Origin: Cinnamomum chago
Lineage: Eukaryota > Streptophyta > Magnoliopsida > Laurales > Lauraceae
DNA: 64,000 nt
Assembly (NCBI GenBank): GCA_038049695.1
Contig: CP142457.1
Location: 21,590,501 to 21,654,500, forward strand
Direction: 5' to 3'
Shown: piece after piece, positions 52,937 to 63,796 of the stretch
Layout: the number at the start of each line of letters is the position of its first letter
Numbering within the stretch: position 1 is the first letter of the stretch
The notes under the pieces: generated by a model
Database searches by the model: none
Told to the model about the DNA's origin: nothing
The model's input: the letters and a program-made list of their open reading frames with translations, nothing else
Made by a program: the position numbers and the translations under genes

Positions 52937-54418
52937 ATGCATAAAAAATAAAAAAAAAATATGCATGAACATCTTGGATTGCATAAACCTCATTATCATG
53001 GTGCATAAACCTCATTATCTTGGTGAGCAACAAAAAAAAAAGAAGCAAAAAAAGGAGAGAGAAATTTCTTCAAAAAAATAAAATGGCAAGCAGGCCGTGG
53101 CCCAATGCCACGTGGCAATACAACCAAGAAAAAAAAAACGGCAGCAAAAAAAAAAATAGCAGCACGTGAAAAAAAAAGAGGAAAACATGTGGAAAAAAAA
53201 GAAGAAAAAAAAAAGAAGAGGAGAGAAGAAAAGAAAAGAATCCTACTTCTACATGGAATTTCTCATGAAGGAAAAAAACTTACTTGAAGCCATGGATGGA
53301 GAAGAAGAGAAGTTCTTGATCTTGGAGCACTCTTGAAGACTTTTGCAAAAAGAAAGCAATAAGGGCAAGAGATCCAACCTCATTTGCTTTTATAGAGGAG
53401 AAAAAACCAAAAGAGGAAACAAAGAGAAAACCAAGGAGGTAAGTGCTAAAAACTAGCAACCTTCCCAAAAGTAAGAAGATTTGAGATATTCTCTCCTAAA
53501 GAGAGGATTCTTTGAGAAAATCTCTCCCAAAAACAAGGAAGCATGAGAGATTCTCTCCAAAGTAAGGATATTTCTAGATATTCTCTACCCACAAGAGATA
53601 TTTTTAGATATTCTTTGGAAAATGACATCATATGAGATCTAAGCCATCTTCAAAGCTTAAAATCCCATGGGTTAGCCCACATGAGTCAGGTTTGACCACC
53701 TAGGCACTAAAAACAGCTTTCTATCAAAAATCTCCTTTGCTAAGAGCATACAAAATAGTTCCATGCCTCTCTTGAGTCGAGTGAACCATTCAGAAAAAAA
53801 AAAGCCTCATGAGTTTCCAAAACCAAACCATCCAATCTCATGAACCAAATTAAGCCAAAATCATGAAATTGACATTCCACAAAAAGCAAACTCTGGTCCC
53901 CTAATTTCTACACATAGCTTGTTAGGTCACAAGGCTAAAACCAAAAAATCAAATCCTGACACCCTGGCTCGCCACATACAGCTTGTTAGGTCACAAGGTC
54001 AAAACCAAATCTGACCCCCCAATTTGCCACGTACAACTTGTTGGGTCACAATGTCAAAATCAAAAATCAAATCCCGACCCCCTAACCTGCCACATACAGC
54101 TTTTTAGGTCACAAGGTCAAAACCAAAAATCCTCTTGACCGCCTAATGTGCCACATACAGCCCTTAGGTTCACAAGGTCCAAAGGAAAATCCAAAACCCA
54201 AAGTCCAACTCCCTCATGTCATTTTCAAAACTTTGCCTTGAGATGGTACGTGATCCCTTTCACTACCATAAAATCCCCTTAGAAACTCAAAAGGCTATTA
54301 AAAAAAAAACGAATGCTCAAAGACTCTTGGTCAAATCAAAAGCTCTCCTTCAAGTTTCTCTTCGAGGCACATCGACTCCAAAAGCTACTTGTCGCTGTAC
54401 CTCGAGAGGGCATTTGTT
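52937..54418. other. Unrelated DNA replacing RNase H and integrase of Tat copy B
   Basis: It starts TGATGCATAAAAAAT and is A-rich and low complexity to about 53280 (a Lys-rich ORF there is an artefact). 53460-53640 has repeated GATATTCTCTC words. 53911-54190 is a tandem repeat. Homology to copy A resumes at TTGACACCAAAAATG (54419). No TSD or terminal repeats were found, so an insertion accompanied by deletion or a recombinant template is more likely than simple transposition. Confidence 0.6.
53911..54190. repeat. Five tandem units of about 55-63 bp
   Basis: Units begin CACATACAGCTTGTTAGGTC-like at 53911, 53973, 54028, 54091 and 54152. Shared core: GGTCACAAGGTCAAAACCAAA, then CTGACCCCCTAA and TTGC or CTGC. 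Copies differ by several bases each, so the array is old. Confidence 0.8.
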
Positions 54419-55356
54419 GACACCAAAAATGTCACTTTGCCTCTTCAACAACAAGAAGTCGCATGAAGTCGCATCCTACTACAAAACAGGCAATGCTGCT
54501 TCAAGCATCAGATCTTATCAGGATCAAACAAAAACTGCAAAATCCTTCAAGACAGCCAAAATAGGGGTTCACATGAAGTTTCGGGCCATTCCAACATCAT
54601 TTGACCCAACTTCACTCCTTCAGCAGCTGAACAGGCACTCTTGGCAGCAATAGCGTCGAAGACATCAAAACTTCGATCAAAGCTACAAATGGCCTCAAAA
54701 TACCTCCAAAAGGCTCCATGTTAAATTTCGAGCCAAACCGACAACGTTTGACCCTCCATTAAACCTTGAATAGTAAAATCAAGTCTCTTGGTAAAACCGA
54801 GAACCACCGAGGCTATTACTCATCAAACGGAGCACATGGGCGGCCTCAACATGCTTCAAAAAGGCTGCATGTCAAATTTCAGGTTATTCCGACAACGTTT
54901 GACCCGACTTTGACTCTCTGAAACAAAATCAAGGCTACCAGTGGCGAAGCACCCCGAGACCACAACACCCAAATCGGAGCCAACGGATCATCTCAAAATG
55001 ACTCCAATAGGCTCCCTGTCAAATTTCAAGTCGATCGGACCTCGGTTGACCGCACATCAACGCGCGGCATCTTCCCCGCAGTGAAATCAAGCCTACTAGG
55101 GACGGGGCCCCACACGGCTTCAAAACTCAAAAAAAAAGCCCATGGTTGGTAAAAACTGTTCAGGAGACTTCACCTCAAATTTCGGGTCATTCCGACATTG
55201 TTTGACCTAGTTTCGACTCTTAACGGAAAATTGGCTACAAAGTCTTCGGCTTTTCCTAAAAATAGGAAAATTTGTGCTCCAATTTGCACGGCTTCTCGTC
55301 GGGTTTTCTTATGGAGAATCAAGCCAATAAATGAGGAGAAAATGGCGGCGAGAAAG
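54419..55356 (+). repeat. Tat copy B 3' untranslated part and LTR, left part
   Basis: Collinear with 27046-27990 of copy A. It ends in ATGGCGGCGAGAAAG at the solo LTR insertion and continues at 57579 with GAAAGACC. TSD GAAAG (55352-55356 and 57579-57583). Confidence 0.75.
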
Positions 55357-57578
55357 TGTTAGGAATTTTGTAGATTGCAATTTGATGGATGCATTATCAT
55401 TCTAGCATCATTTGATTTACACACACTTGCATTGTTTTAAATAAACTTGAAATCTTGTTTTATTCATGCATTGTTTTTAAGAGTTGTAAAAGTTTTGATT
55501 TATGCATGATTTGTTTTTAAATCTTGGATGCATTTGTTTTAGAAAAGAGTTTTATCAAATCAAGCTAGCCTTTGGATTTAAAGTTTCGAATTTATTTAGG
55601 CTTTGTGTGTTTCATGTTTTTTAAACATCTTCATATGTTTTAAAACATGTTTTCTAGCTTGGTTTAGTGGCCCAAAAATCCTCCCAAAGAAATACCTTCA
55701 AATGTGCAAAAATTGGAATTTTTGTCAAAAGGGGGGTGGCCCGGCAGTGTCGCCGGTCGACCGGGGCAGAGGTCCCGGTCGACCGGGAACACTGCAAGCA
55801 GAAAGTTGCCCTGGCGCCCCAACGGTCATTTTTCTGACCGTTGTGTGTTCCCGGTCGACCGAGACCTGTTTGCAGGTCGACCGAGGACTAGCCGTTGGGC
55901 ACTTTTTGCTATAAATATGAGTTCTTTCCTTTGCCAAAAGTTGGGAATTTTAAGGCCCTCCTTGAGGGGTTTTGAGGCAAATAGAAGGGAAAAGAACCAA
56001 GGGATGAAGGGGAGCATTAGGAAAGCTAAAGCTTGGATTAATGAAGTTAAATCTCCAAGTAGGCTTTACTTTCCTTAATCATATGTTTTCATGCTTTGTT
56101 TTATTTTTGGTAAATCATTTCTAGCATGTTAAACTATGTTTGTGTTGTGTCCTTAACATGTTTTATGTTTTGAGTTGATTTATTGTTTTGGATACAACAC
56201 CATATGATTCAATCCAAGTAGTACTTGAATTGGTAAATCTAAGTAGATCATGTTAATGAAAGAACCTTTGAAATTATATGTAACATGATCCATATACTTG
56301 GTTGAATCTATGGTTGTTGTTTTTCAACATAAGAAAATCACTTTCAAAACCATCTTATGTTTTGGACTCAACTTCTTTACAAATCATATGTTTTCATGTT
56401 TTGTTTTATCATTGGTAAATCTTTAGTAACATGATAAACTATGATGTGTTGTATCCTTAGCATGTTTTACACTTTGAATAGATCTATTGTTTTGGATGCA
56501 TCACCATTTGATTCAATCCAAGTAGTACTTTATCTTTGGTAAATCTAAGTAGATCATGTTAATGAAATATGTAACATGATTCATATACTTGGTTGAATCT
56601 TTGGTTGTTGTTTTTCCATCATAAGAAAATCTCTTTCAAATGTATCTTATGATTTGGATTCAACATCTTTACAAATCATATGTGTATTATTGTTTTAAAG
56701 TTTCACAACTTGCCTTACTTTGATAGGTATATCATATTCAAGTTGTATTTATAATTACATATGATTTGTCCCCAAATTTCAATCAAATCTATTTTTATGT
56801 TTTGAGCTTCATGTTGATTTGATTTTCATCCCTATGCTTCACATGTTTAGAGCTAATTAATTCCATACAACTTGTGTAACTTTGATATCATTAACAAGTT
56901 GTTACTTTTAACATGTGATTGCATTCTATCCTCAATTATAAATGTTTTTGAGCTAAAACTTTCAAAAGCCTTAGGCTTACATTTATGAGCTTTCATTTTC
57001 AAAATGATTGAGGACCACACACACACACTTCATGTACTTTCATCTTTGCATTCATAGTGTGAGTGTGTATTAGTTTTTCACTTCCATATCCGCCTATTTA
57101 AGAGGCATTGTAATGAGCTTAATAGAATCTCCATCAAGTGTATTATAGACACTATCTTAGTGAGATAACCAACCTTGTGGTTGAAGAGGTTATTGCTTAG
57201 CCTATAAAAGCATAGTGTATAGGTTGATGTTAAGCCTTGAAAAACATCAATGTAAAGGTTATTGCTTAGCCTTGGAAAGCATATTGTAAAGGTTATTGCT
57301 TAGCCTATTGAAAAGCATAAATAGTGGAAATCCAGTGGGGTGTTGGATCACAAGCCGGTAGTGGATGTAGGCATTGAGGCCGAACCACTATAAATCCTTG
57401 TGTGATGGTGCTTGCTTTGTGGTGATTGTTTTTATTAAGCTTCCGCATTTTGGTTGATAATCATCACTTGTGACTAGTTTGTTTTAAAGAAGTTAAATTT
57501 GATTAAAATTGGTCATAATTGGAGCTCACCCTATTCACCCCCCCCCCCCTCTAGGGTTCGGATCCCCATGGAATTACA
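55357..57578 (+). mobile_element. Solo LTR of the HR family, plus orientation, with perfect TSD
   Basis: TGTTAGGAATTTTG at 55357 to GGAATTACA at 57578 (2222 bp), flanked by GAAAG on both sides. It is the reverse orientation of 4129-6340 and of the 2.2 kb type. Four GTCGACC sites lie at about 55753-55881, the TATA box at 55910-55917, and a 12-C run near 57538-57549. It has the leader's nested inverted repeats. No internal region, so this is a recombination scar. Confidence 0.93.
55910..55917 (+). promoter_or_regulatory. TATA box of the solo LTR
   Basis: TATAAATA in the context TTTTGCTATAAATATGAG, about 29 bp after the last GTCGACC palindrome. Transcription would run rightwards through Tat LTR sequence. 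Confidence 0.7.
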
Positions 57579-59035
57579 GAAAGACCAAAAAACGGCCGAG
57601 AAACGGCAACTGAAAGGGGGACAATCCCCATGGTAGCCGAAATCTGAGTCACCGGGTGACCCGTTTTCCAGCCCCTGTGATTTTTTCAAAATCTGATTTT
57701 TGATACTCGAAATAGACTGATCTCTATCGACATCTCGGATTCGCTGTCAAGAGCAAGAAATCATCATTGATCATCCCAAGATCGCCAACCGGCTGACCAA
57801 GAAAGTGCATTGTCTGTCCGACTGATCGAGAAATCGACAAGACAGATGTCACCGGCCCGCTTGTATCAACCAATGTATGAAGTTGCATCACCATCCGACA
57901 TCAAACAACATGCGGATCCATCAGCGATCGTCATAAGAAGAATTCCAAAAGACTCGACGCGGCCCGCGACTCTTTGAATACCCTGGCGACCACTTAATGT
58001 CGCTAATTGACCCGTTTTAAGACAACTTAATACGGTCATTAACCCATTATTTTGGATGGCCCAATCAGAATCAAGCAAATGGGAGTTACAAATCCAAGTA
58101 ATCATGGCATTAAAACCATCAAACTCCCCTCATAAAAGAGATTAAAGGCGATTAAATGCCCATCATCTTCCACCGGCCATTCATAAGCCAAGAAAAAGGA
58201 GTTACAAAATCAAGAAATAAAAACTTTTAACTTCTCTCATCATGGAGCATCAATGCCATCAATGCTCATAAACCCACCTTATGGCCACCAAAGCCTATAA
58301 AAGGAGGGTCATTCCAAGGAAAAAGGACCCTTGGACACATCTCCGACCTTCGGACCTTTGAATCTCCGATCCGCCCTAGAAGAAGCGAAGAAAACTCTGA
58401 AGAATTCTCGAATAAACTCTGCCTCTCCACTGCTGAAGAGACACCACAAGGTGATCGAAGTCCCTTGCCCCCCCCCCCCCCCCAAGGTCTCCTCTCTCCT
58501 TCTATCCAACATGGCCTAAATACGGCTCTTCAGCCCATTTATTCATTTTTTTATTGGATATAGGACCTCTCCTTGGTCTTTATCCTCTAAAAAACTGAGG
58601 TTCAAACCAACCCAAAGATTCAAAAGCATCAAGCGTTATCATCTGAAGGATGATGGCGAAGTCCATACATGACTTGCGACCGTCGATCTGAACGAGCCCC
58701 CACAATCTCCTGAGAAGTCAGAAACCTTTTCTTACTTTCTTTGTATTTTGTATTATTTGTAAAGAGACAAAAAAAACCACATTTCTTGTCTTTCTTCATT
58801 GATAAGATTTGTAAATCGCCTTTCACGGCACAAATCGCCTCTGCTGCACAAAAATCGCCTTTCATGGCAAACAAAATGAAATCGCCTCTCACGGCATTTA
58901 AAACACTATCTCTTTCTTAAAATATATGTGCAATGGAAAGTTAGAAAGAATAATTGATTTCCTTTCTACTTGTGAAGGTGAATCTCCGGATTACCACTTC
59001 AAATTCCAAGTAGAATAGAAAATCTGACATACCCG
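57579..59035 (+). repeat. Tat copy B 3' LTR, right part with promoter
   Basis: 57579-57890 matches copy A 27995-28405; the rest has no partner in the window. It contains a TATA box at 58296-58303 (CCTATAAAAGGAGG), a 16-C run at 58468-58483, and short repeats AATCGCCTTTCACGGCA at about 58815-58895 (four degenerate units). The right boundary near 59035 is estimated from CATACCCGTACA; the next bases do not give a clear primer site. Confidence 0.55.
58296..58303 (+). promoter_or_regulatory. TATA box of the Tat LTR
   Basis: TATAAAAG, in a CCTATAAAAGGAGGG context. It supports the LTR assignment and orientation of 57579-59035. Confidence 0.6.
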
Positions 59036-59723
59036 TACAAAAAATGTTGATGACCTCGCTTTTCCTCCTCCGCCATACTCCCGGCAGCCCCAGGGGTGGG
59101 AAGGAGAGGACGAAAGGTCGGAGCCCCCATCACCTCCAATAGGCTCCATGTCAAATCGACAACATTTGACCCGACTTTGACCCTCGAGTAGTAAAATCAA
59201 ACCTCTCGGCAGCGAGAACCACCGAAGCCATCACTCATCAAACGGAGCACATGGGCGGCTTCAACATGCTTCTAAAGGACTGCACGTCAAATTTCATGTC
59301 ATTCCAACAACGTTTGACCCGACTTTGACGCTCCAAAATAAAATCAAGACTACCGACGGTGAAGCACCACGGGACCATAACATCCAAATCGGAGCCAACG
59401 GATCGTCTCAAAATGACTCCAATAGGCTCCCTGTCAAATTTCAAGTCAATCGGACATCGATTGACCGCACATCAAAGCGAGACATCTTCCTCGCGGCAAA
59501 ATCAAGACTACTGGCGACGGGACCCCAAACGGCTTCAAAACTCAAACAAAAGCCCATGGTTGGTCCTATCTGTTGCTCAGGAGGCTTCACCTCAAATTTC
59601 AGGTCATTCTGACATCGTCTGACTTAGTTTCGACTTTTGACAAAAAATCGACTACAATGTCTTCGACTCTTCCAAAAAATATGAAACTTTGTGCTCCAAT
59701 TTGCACGGCTTCTCATCAGGTTT
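59036..59723 (+). repeat. Third Tat LTR fragment
   Basis: From about 59125 it repeats copy A 27340-27935: GGCTCCATGTCAAAT, TTTGACCCGACTTTGA, AGCACATGGGCGGCTTCAAC, CGGAGCCAACGGATCGTCTC, GCACGGCTTCTC. It ends at 59723 where an HR-type LTR begins. 59036-59124 is a short unassigned piece (CTCGCTTTTCCTCCTCC, CAGCCCCAGGGGTGGG). Confidence 0.7.
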
Positions 59724-61011
59724 TTTTAGGGATTTTGTATATTGCAATTTGATAGATGCATTATCATTTTAGCATCATTTGAATTTTCACATATGCATTG
59801 ATTTAGAAAATCTTGAAATCTTGATTTACACATGCATTGGTTTTAAGACTTTTAGAAATCATGTTTCATGCATATTTGGTTTTAGAACTTGGATGCATTT
59901 TAATTGGAAAAGAATTTTTATTAATCAAGCTAGCCATTGGTTTTAAGGTTTCGAATCATTTTTTGGCTTTTTATGTTTCATGTTTTTAAATCCCCTAAAA
60001 TGTTTTAAAACATGTTTTCAAGCTTGATTTAATGGCCCAAAAAATTCTCAACCAAATTCACTTTGAAAAATACAATTTTTGGGAAAAAGGACCCAGGACC
60101 CGGTCGACCCACAGTGTGGTCGGTCGACCGAGCCCATGGAACTGGTCGACCGACCACACATGGGGTCGACCGGGAAAAAAGTCGTTGTGCTACTTTTTCA
60201 AACGGTCATATTTTTTTACCGTTAAGCCTAGGTCGACCGAGCACAGGGGGAGGTCGACCGGGGACACGCCAGAACTCATTTTTTTAGTATAAAATGAGGT
60301 TCATTCCTTTGTAAAAGGGGTTGATCAAAATCATCTTCTAAGCCGCCCTTGAGGAGTTTGGAGACAAGAAAAAGGGGATGAACTAAGAGAGACCAAATGG
60401 TCATTAGTAAAGCCAAAGCTTGGATCAATGAAGTTAAATCTCTAAGTAAGCTTTACTTTTATTAATCATATGTTATATGCTTTGTTTAAATTATTGGTAA
60501 ATGAATTTTAGCATGATAACTATGATGTGTTGAATCCATTCTTCATTTAATCTTTGATCTAAGTTGGATTGGATTCTTCTCCTTGATTTCAAACCAAGTT
60601 TGTTTTAAAATCTTCTTTAATCATGCTTAGCCAAAATCTTTGATTTCTTTTATAGCATGATTCATTTACTTGGTTGAATCTTTATTTGTTGTTTTCATTC
60701 ATTTGAACCTTAGTTAAATTACTTTTGTTTTGAAAACAACATTGCACATGCATCACATGTTTAGAGTTAATTAGTTTCATACAACTTGTGTGAGCCTTTG
60801 ATTTTCACTTCATCAACAAGTTTGTATTCATACATGTGATTTGCATTTCACTTCAATCAAAACTTTTTATGTGCCTTAAACTTTTAAATGCTTTGAGCAC
60901 ATATTGATTGAGCTTACTTTTAAACTTGATTGAAGTTTTCACACACACACACACACACACACACATCATGAGCATACATCTTTGCATTCATATAGTGTTT
61001 GTGTGAGTTAG
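59724..61011 (+). mobile_element. Divergent HR-family LTR, cut by a CACTA insertion
   Basis: It starts TTTTAGGGATTTTG (family TGTTAGGGATTTTG) and follows the LTR plan: U3 with AACATGTTTTCAAGCTTGATTTA, six GTCGAC sites between 60110 and 60260, inverted AACGGTCA/ACCGTT words, TATA box TATAAAA at 60288-60294, and a leader with GCTTTACTTTTATTAATCATATG. It is clearly more diverged than the others and lacks the 290-bp duplication. The right part is separated by the CACTA element starting at 61012, target bases TAG (61009-61011). Confidence 0.75.
60940..60965. repeat. CA microsatellite
   Basis: About 13 CA units in the LTR leader. Shorter TG/CA runs occupy the same place in the other HR LTRs (for example 32264, 35707, 41540). 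Confidence 0.85.
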
Positions 61012-61276
61012 CACTACAACAATTTGCACTTTTACCTGCGTTTTTTCCCGGCGTCGGGGAAAGTATAACTTTTACCGACGAAAAAGCTTCTTTCGCCGGG
61101 AAAAGATAGGGTTTTCTCGGCAACATATTTTCGCCGGAAAATGTTAGGTTTTATACCCGGCGATTTGCCTTTTTCGCCGGCAAAGGTCAAGGTTTTCCTG
61201 GCATTTTGTTTTTTTTCACCGGCAAAGGTCAAGGTTTTCCCGGCGTTTTATTTTTTTTGTCGGGAAAGGTCAAGCC
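61012..61276. repeat. CACTA terminal and subterminal repeats
   Basis: Repeated words in both orientations: CCCGGCGTCGGGGAAAG, TTCGCCGGGAAAAG, TTTTCGCCGGAAAATG, TTTTTCGCCGGCAAAGG, GGTCAAGGTTTTCC(C/T)GGC (near 61185 and 61226). Such GCCGG-type subterminal motifs bind the CACTA-family transposase-associated protein in known elements. Confidence 0.8.
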
Positions 61277-61284
61277 AAACTTCA

Positions 61285-62230
61285 CCTTTCATTTCTTTCT
61301 CTCCCGCTAGCGAAATCATTATTTCCCTCTCCTCACTCATTTCATTCTCTCTCCTCACTCATTTCTTTCTCTCTCGCCTCCATCGCCCTCTCTAGAGCCC
61401 ATCTCCTCTATCTCTCTCTCCCTCTCCAGACCTCTCCAAGCGCACCACACGACCCCTCCACTACATGACAACCACAGCAACACCGCCAAGCGTGCGCAGC
61501 AGCCCCCAGACGCCTTCATCTTCCTCCTCGCGCCGTGGACCCCTCCCCTGCACCAGGTACACCCCTCCCTCTTCCTGTACTCACGCACCATTCCCCCTCT
61601 CCTCTCTCTTTCTTCTCTGTTCTCTCTCTCCCTCATTCCCCATCACTCTGTTTCCTCTCTATCTGCTCTTCTCCCTCCCTTCCTCTCATCTTCTTCCTCC
61701 CCTGTCTCCCCTCGCCTGCGCTTGCTGCAGCGCCCACCTGCACACCACTCCCTCGCTCCCTCGGTTCTCTCTCTCCCCCCCCTCTCTTCTCTTCTTCCTC
61801 CCCAATTCCTCTCCCTCTCCCCTGCTTCCTCCTCTGTTATGCCCTGCGCCCACCTTCACACCACTTCCTTTCTCCCTCGGTTCTCTCTCTCTCTTGCTCT
61901 CTTCTCTTCTTCCTCCCTTGTTCCTCTCCTCTCCTCTGCCGTGCACAGCCACCCTTTCCTCCTCCTCCTCCTCTTCTTTCTTTCTTCCTTATCCTTCTCC
62001 CTTATCTCCCTTTCCCCATTCTCAGCAGCCCCCTCTCTCATTTCCCTCTCCCTTCTCCACTCATTCATCTCATCTCCCATTTGATTTTCTATTATCTCTT
62101 TCTTCCTTTCTTTATTTCCTCCTCATGCACTCTTCCCAGCAACGTCACTGAGCACCCACCCATTTCACTCTCTCTCTCTGTTTCATTCTCTCATTCTTTC
62201 TGATTTCTTTCCTCCCCTTCTTTGCCCAGT
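61285..62230. repeat. CT-rich low-complexity stretch
   Basis: Nearly continuous CTCTCTC, CCTCCT and TTCTTCC tracts. All long frames here (up to 228 codons) consist of Ser, Leu and Pro from the base bias and are not genes. Three related blocks (around 61760, 61880 and 61950) repeat CCCTCGGTTCTCTCTCTC. Confidence 0.8.
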
Positions 62231-63682
62231 GGAATGGTCCTTGAGTCATATCATTTTTTAGATCTTTTGATTTCCTTTCTTCATTCTATTGTAAGTTACG
62301 GCTTTGGCTCCATTTAATGTATTGGGATTTGTTGTGATGTTTATGGAGTTTCGATTTATAAAAAAACCCAAATTCCAACGACCAAGATCGCATCACAGAG
62401 CCTGCCAAGGTAAACAAGCTCTGATTTCTCATTTTTTATCATCACAATTTTGTGGTTGGGAAAGAAAGTGAACAGTGTCTAATTGGGACGACTGCTTATT
62501 GATCACATCTTCCAGACCAACGTGCTCTTGGTATGCTCAAGCAGATCAGCAGATTCTCTCTCCCAATAGGTCGGGAATTCAATATTTGTAACTTTTTAAA
62601 TGCCTTCTTTCCCTTTGTCATCTGAAATACCCATTTGATCGAAACCTCTAAAATTACTATTTCGGTGTTTGTGCAGGGGAGGAATGGAATACTTCAAGGG
62701 TTTTGCATCTAGGTATGTTCTTCTTATTTACTTTTCTTTACAATCCTGCAAGCCTTATTTATTTTCCCTTGTTTTAGTGTCAAGTATTGAGGTTGTTGAG
62801 CTTAAATTTAGTAAAAGTTTCATTCTTGAGAAGTGGGTTAGTGTTTGTCAGCTTTGGAGACGTGTTTTTATACTGAAACCCATTTCCATGTTGATGTTAT
62901 TGTAGTAGTCTACTTATACATGGGATTGGAACCCATCATATTTGTGAGCTATAATTCAAAGAAAGACCATTGCTAGGAGGACACAGACAAGTCCCTCGAA
63001 TTCTCAGGAGATATTTGTTTCATAATGTTTTGGTTCGTGGATGGAACCCATCATGTTAGTGAACTATAATTCTATTTAAACACGAGATTTAGATAAATCT
63101 TGCAATGTTGGCTCTGTATATGTTGCTAGAATTTTTCTTTCTTCCTTCTACTTCTAAGATGTTTATTTTCACTCTATAAATTTGCAGCTGCTTATAAATT
63201 TGTACGTTGATAATTGATGTTTTCATGACGATCTTATTCTAAATTAATCTGGTAAGATGTTTATTGTGCAAGTGGTGAAGCCACTGCTGATTAATGCAGA
63301 GGAGATGAGAATGTCGGCATGATGTTGATTATTTGGAAGTGAGTGAAAGCAAAACCAATTCCATAAACTAGAATGAAAGTTACATATGTGTTCTTTGTCA
63401 TAATAAATTTCAAGTAACTCAAGCTATCCGAGTGCATGATGAGTCAGCTACACTTGGTTTACCAACATGAGAATGGGCCTTAAATAAAGTTTCTAAGAAA
63501 ATTGAGTGCAAGGCAACCTAATTGCAGGGATCAAAGGAAGACCTTTAATGGTGGGGAGTGTGGCCTTCCAAGGGAGTGATCGATTGAATGTAGTGCCAGG
63601 ACCAGTTCCTTTTTATGTTTTGTTTAACTTGTTAATCATTAGCGTTTTTATGTTTTGAGTTTGTTTTTTCAACCCATCTCAG
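62231..63682 (+). other. Possible exon pieces of unknown origin, otherwise nothing recognised
   Basis: Candidate spliced segments with AG/GT-like borders: up to GCCTGCCAAG|GTAAAC at 62410; GGGGAGGAATGGAATACTTC to GCATCTAG|GTATG (about 62678-62713); and from CTAATTGCAG|GGATCAAAGG near 63527. Their translations match nothing I recognise. They could be 5' exons of the captured catalase region or chance. Confidence 0.3.
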
Positions 63683-63796
63683 TTGATACAGTACCGCTTT
63701 ACAAGTGCTTATAATTCACCCTTCTTCACCACAAACTCTGGCGCCCCTGTTTGGAACAACTTAGCATTGACAGTTGAATCAAGAGGTATTAATTGT
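63683..63796 (+). pseudogene. Catalase N-terminal exon fragment
   Basis: After CTCAG the frame reads [20 protein letters not shown] and then [13 protein letters not shown]. This matches the highly conserved start of plant catalases (tetrameric haem enzymes of peroxisomes that split hydrogen peroxide), in particular [19 protein letters not shown]. The start codon region is damaged (TTGATACAG where the family has the Met-Asp-Pro-Tyr-Lys start), and after SRGI the frame leaves the family; GTATTAA may be the old splice donor. No haem-site exon follows within the window. It is a captured or decayed fragment. Confidence 0.85.

Larger units (their letters stand above)
30959..59035 (+). mobile_element. 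Tat/Ogre-lineage element, copy B, with three later insertions or replacements
   Basis: Plus-strand relative of copy A. Pieces: 5' region (30959-31718, left limit uncertain), first ORF and gag (46346-48851), linker, protease, spacer, RT up to 52936, 3' untranslated part and LTR (54419-55356 and 57579-about 59035). HR-3 is inserted in the first ORF (TSD GATAT) and a solo HR LTR in the 3' LTR (TSD GAAAG). RNase H, second RNase H and integrase are missing; 52937-54418 stands in their place. It is inactive. Confidence 0.8.

Noticed and set aside
53105..53287. Lys-rich 60-codon ORF
   Set aside because: Result of an A-rich low-complexity tract.
61465..62203. Long overlapping ORFs (222 and 228 codons) in the CT-rich stretch
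   Set aside because: Composition is only Ser, Leu, Pro and Phe from CT repeats; all frames are open on both strands, and there is no domain.
62669..62905. 78-codon ORF
   Set aside because: No recognisable domain; probably intronic or non-coding sequence.
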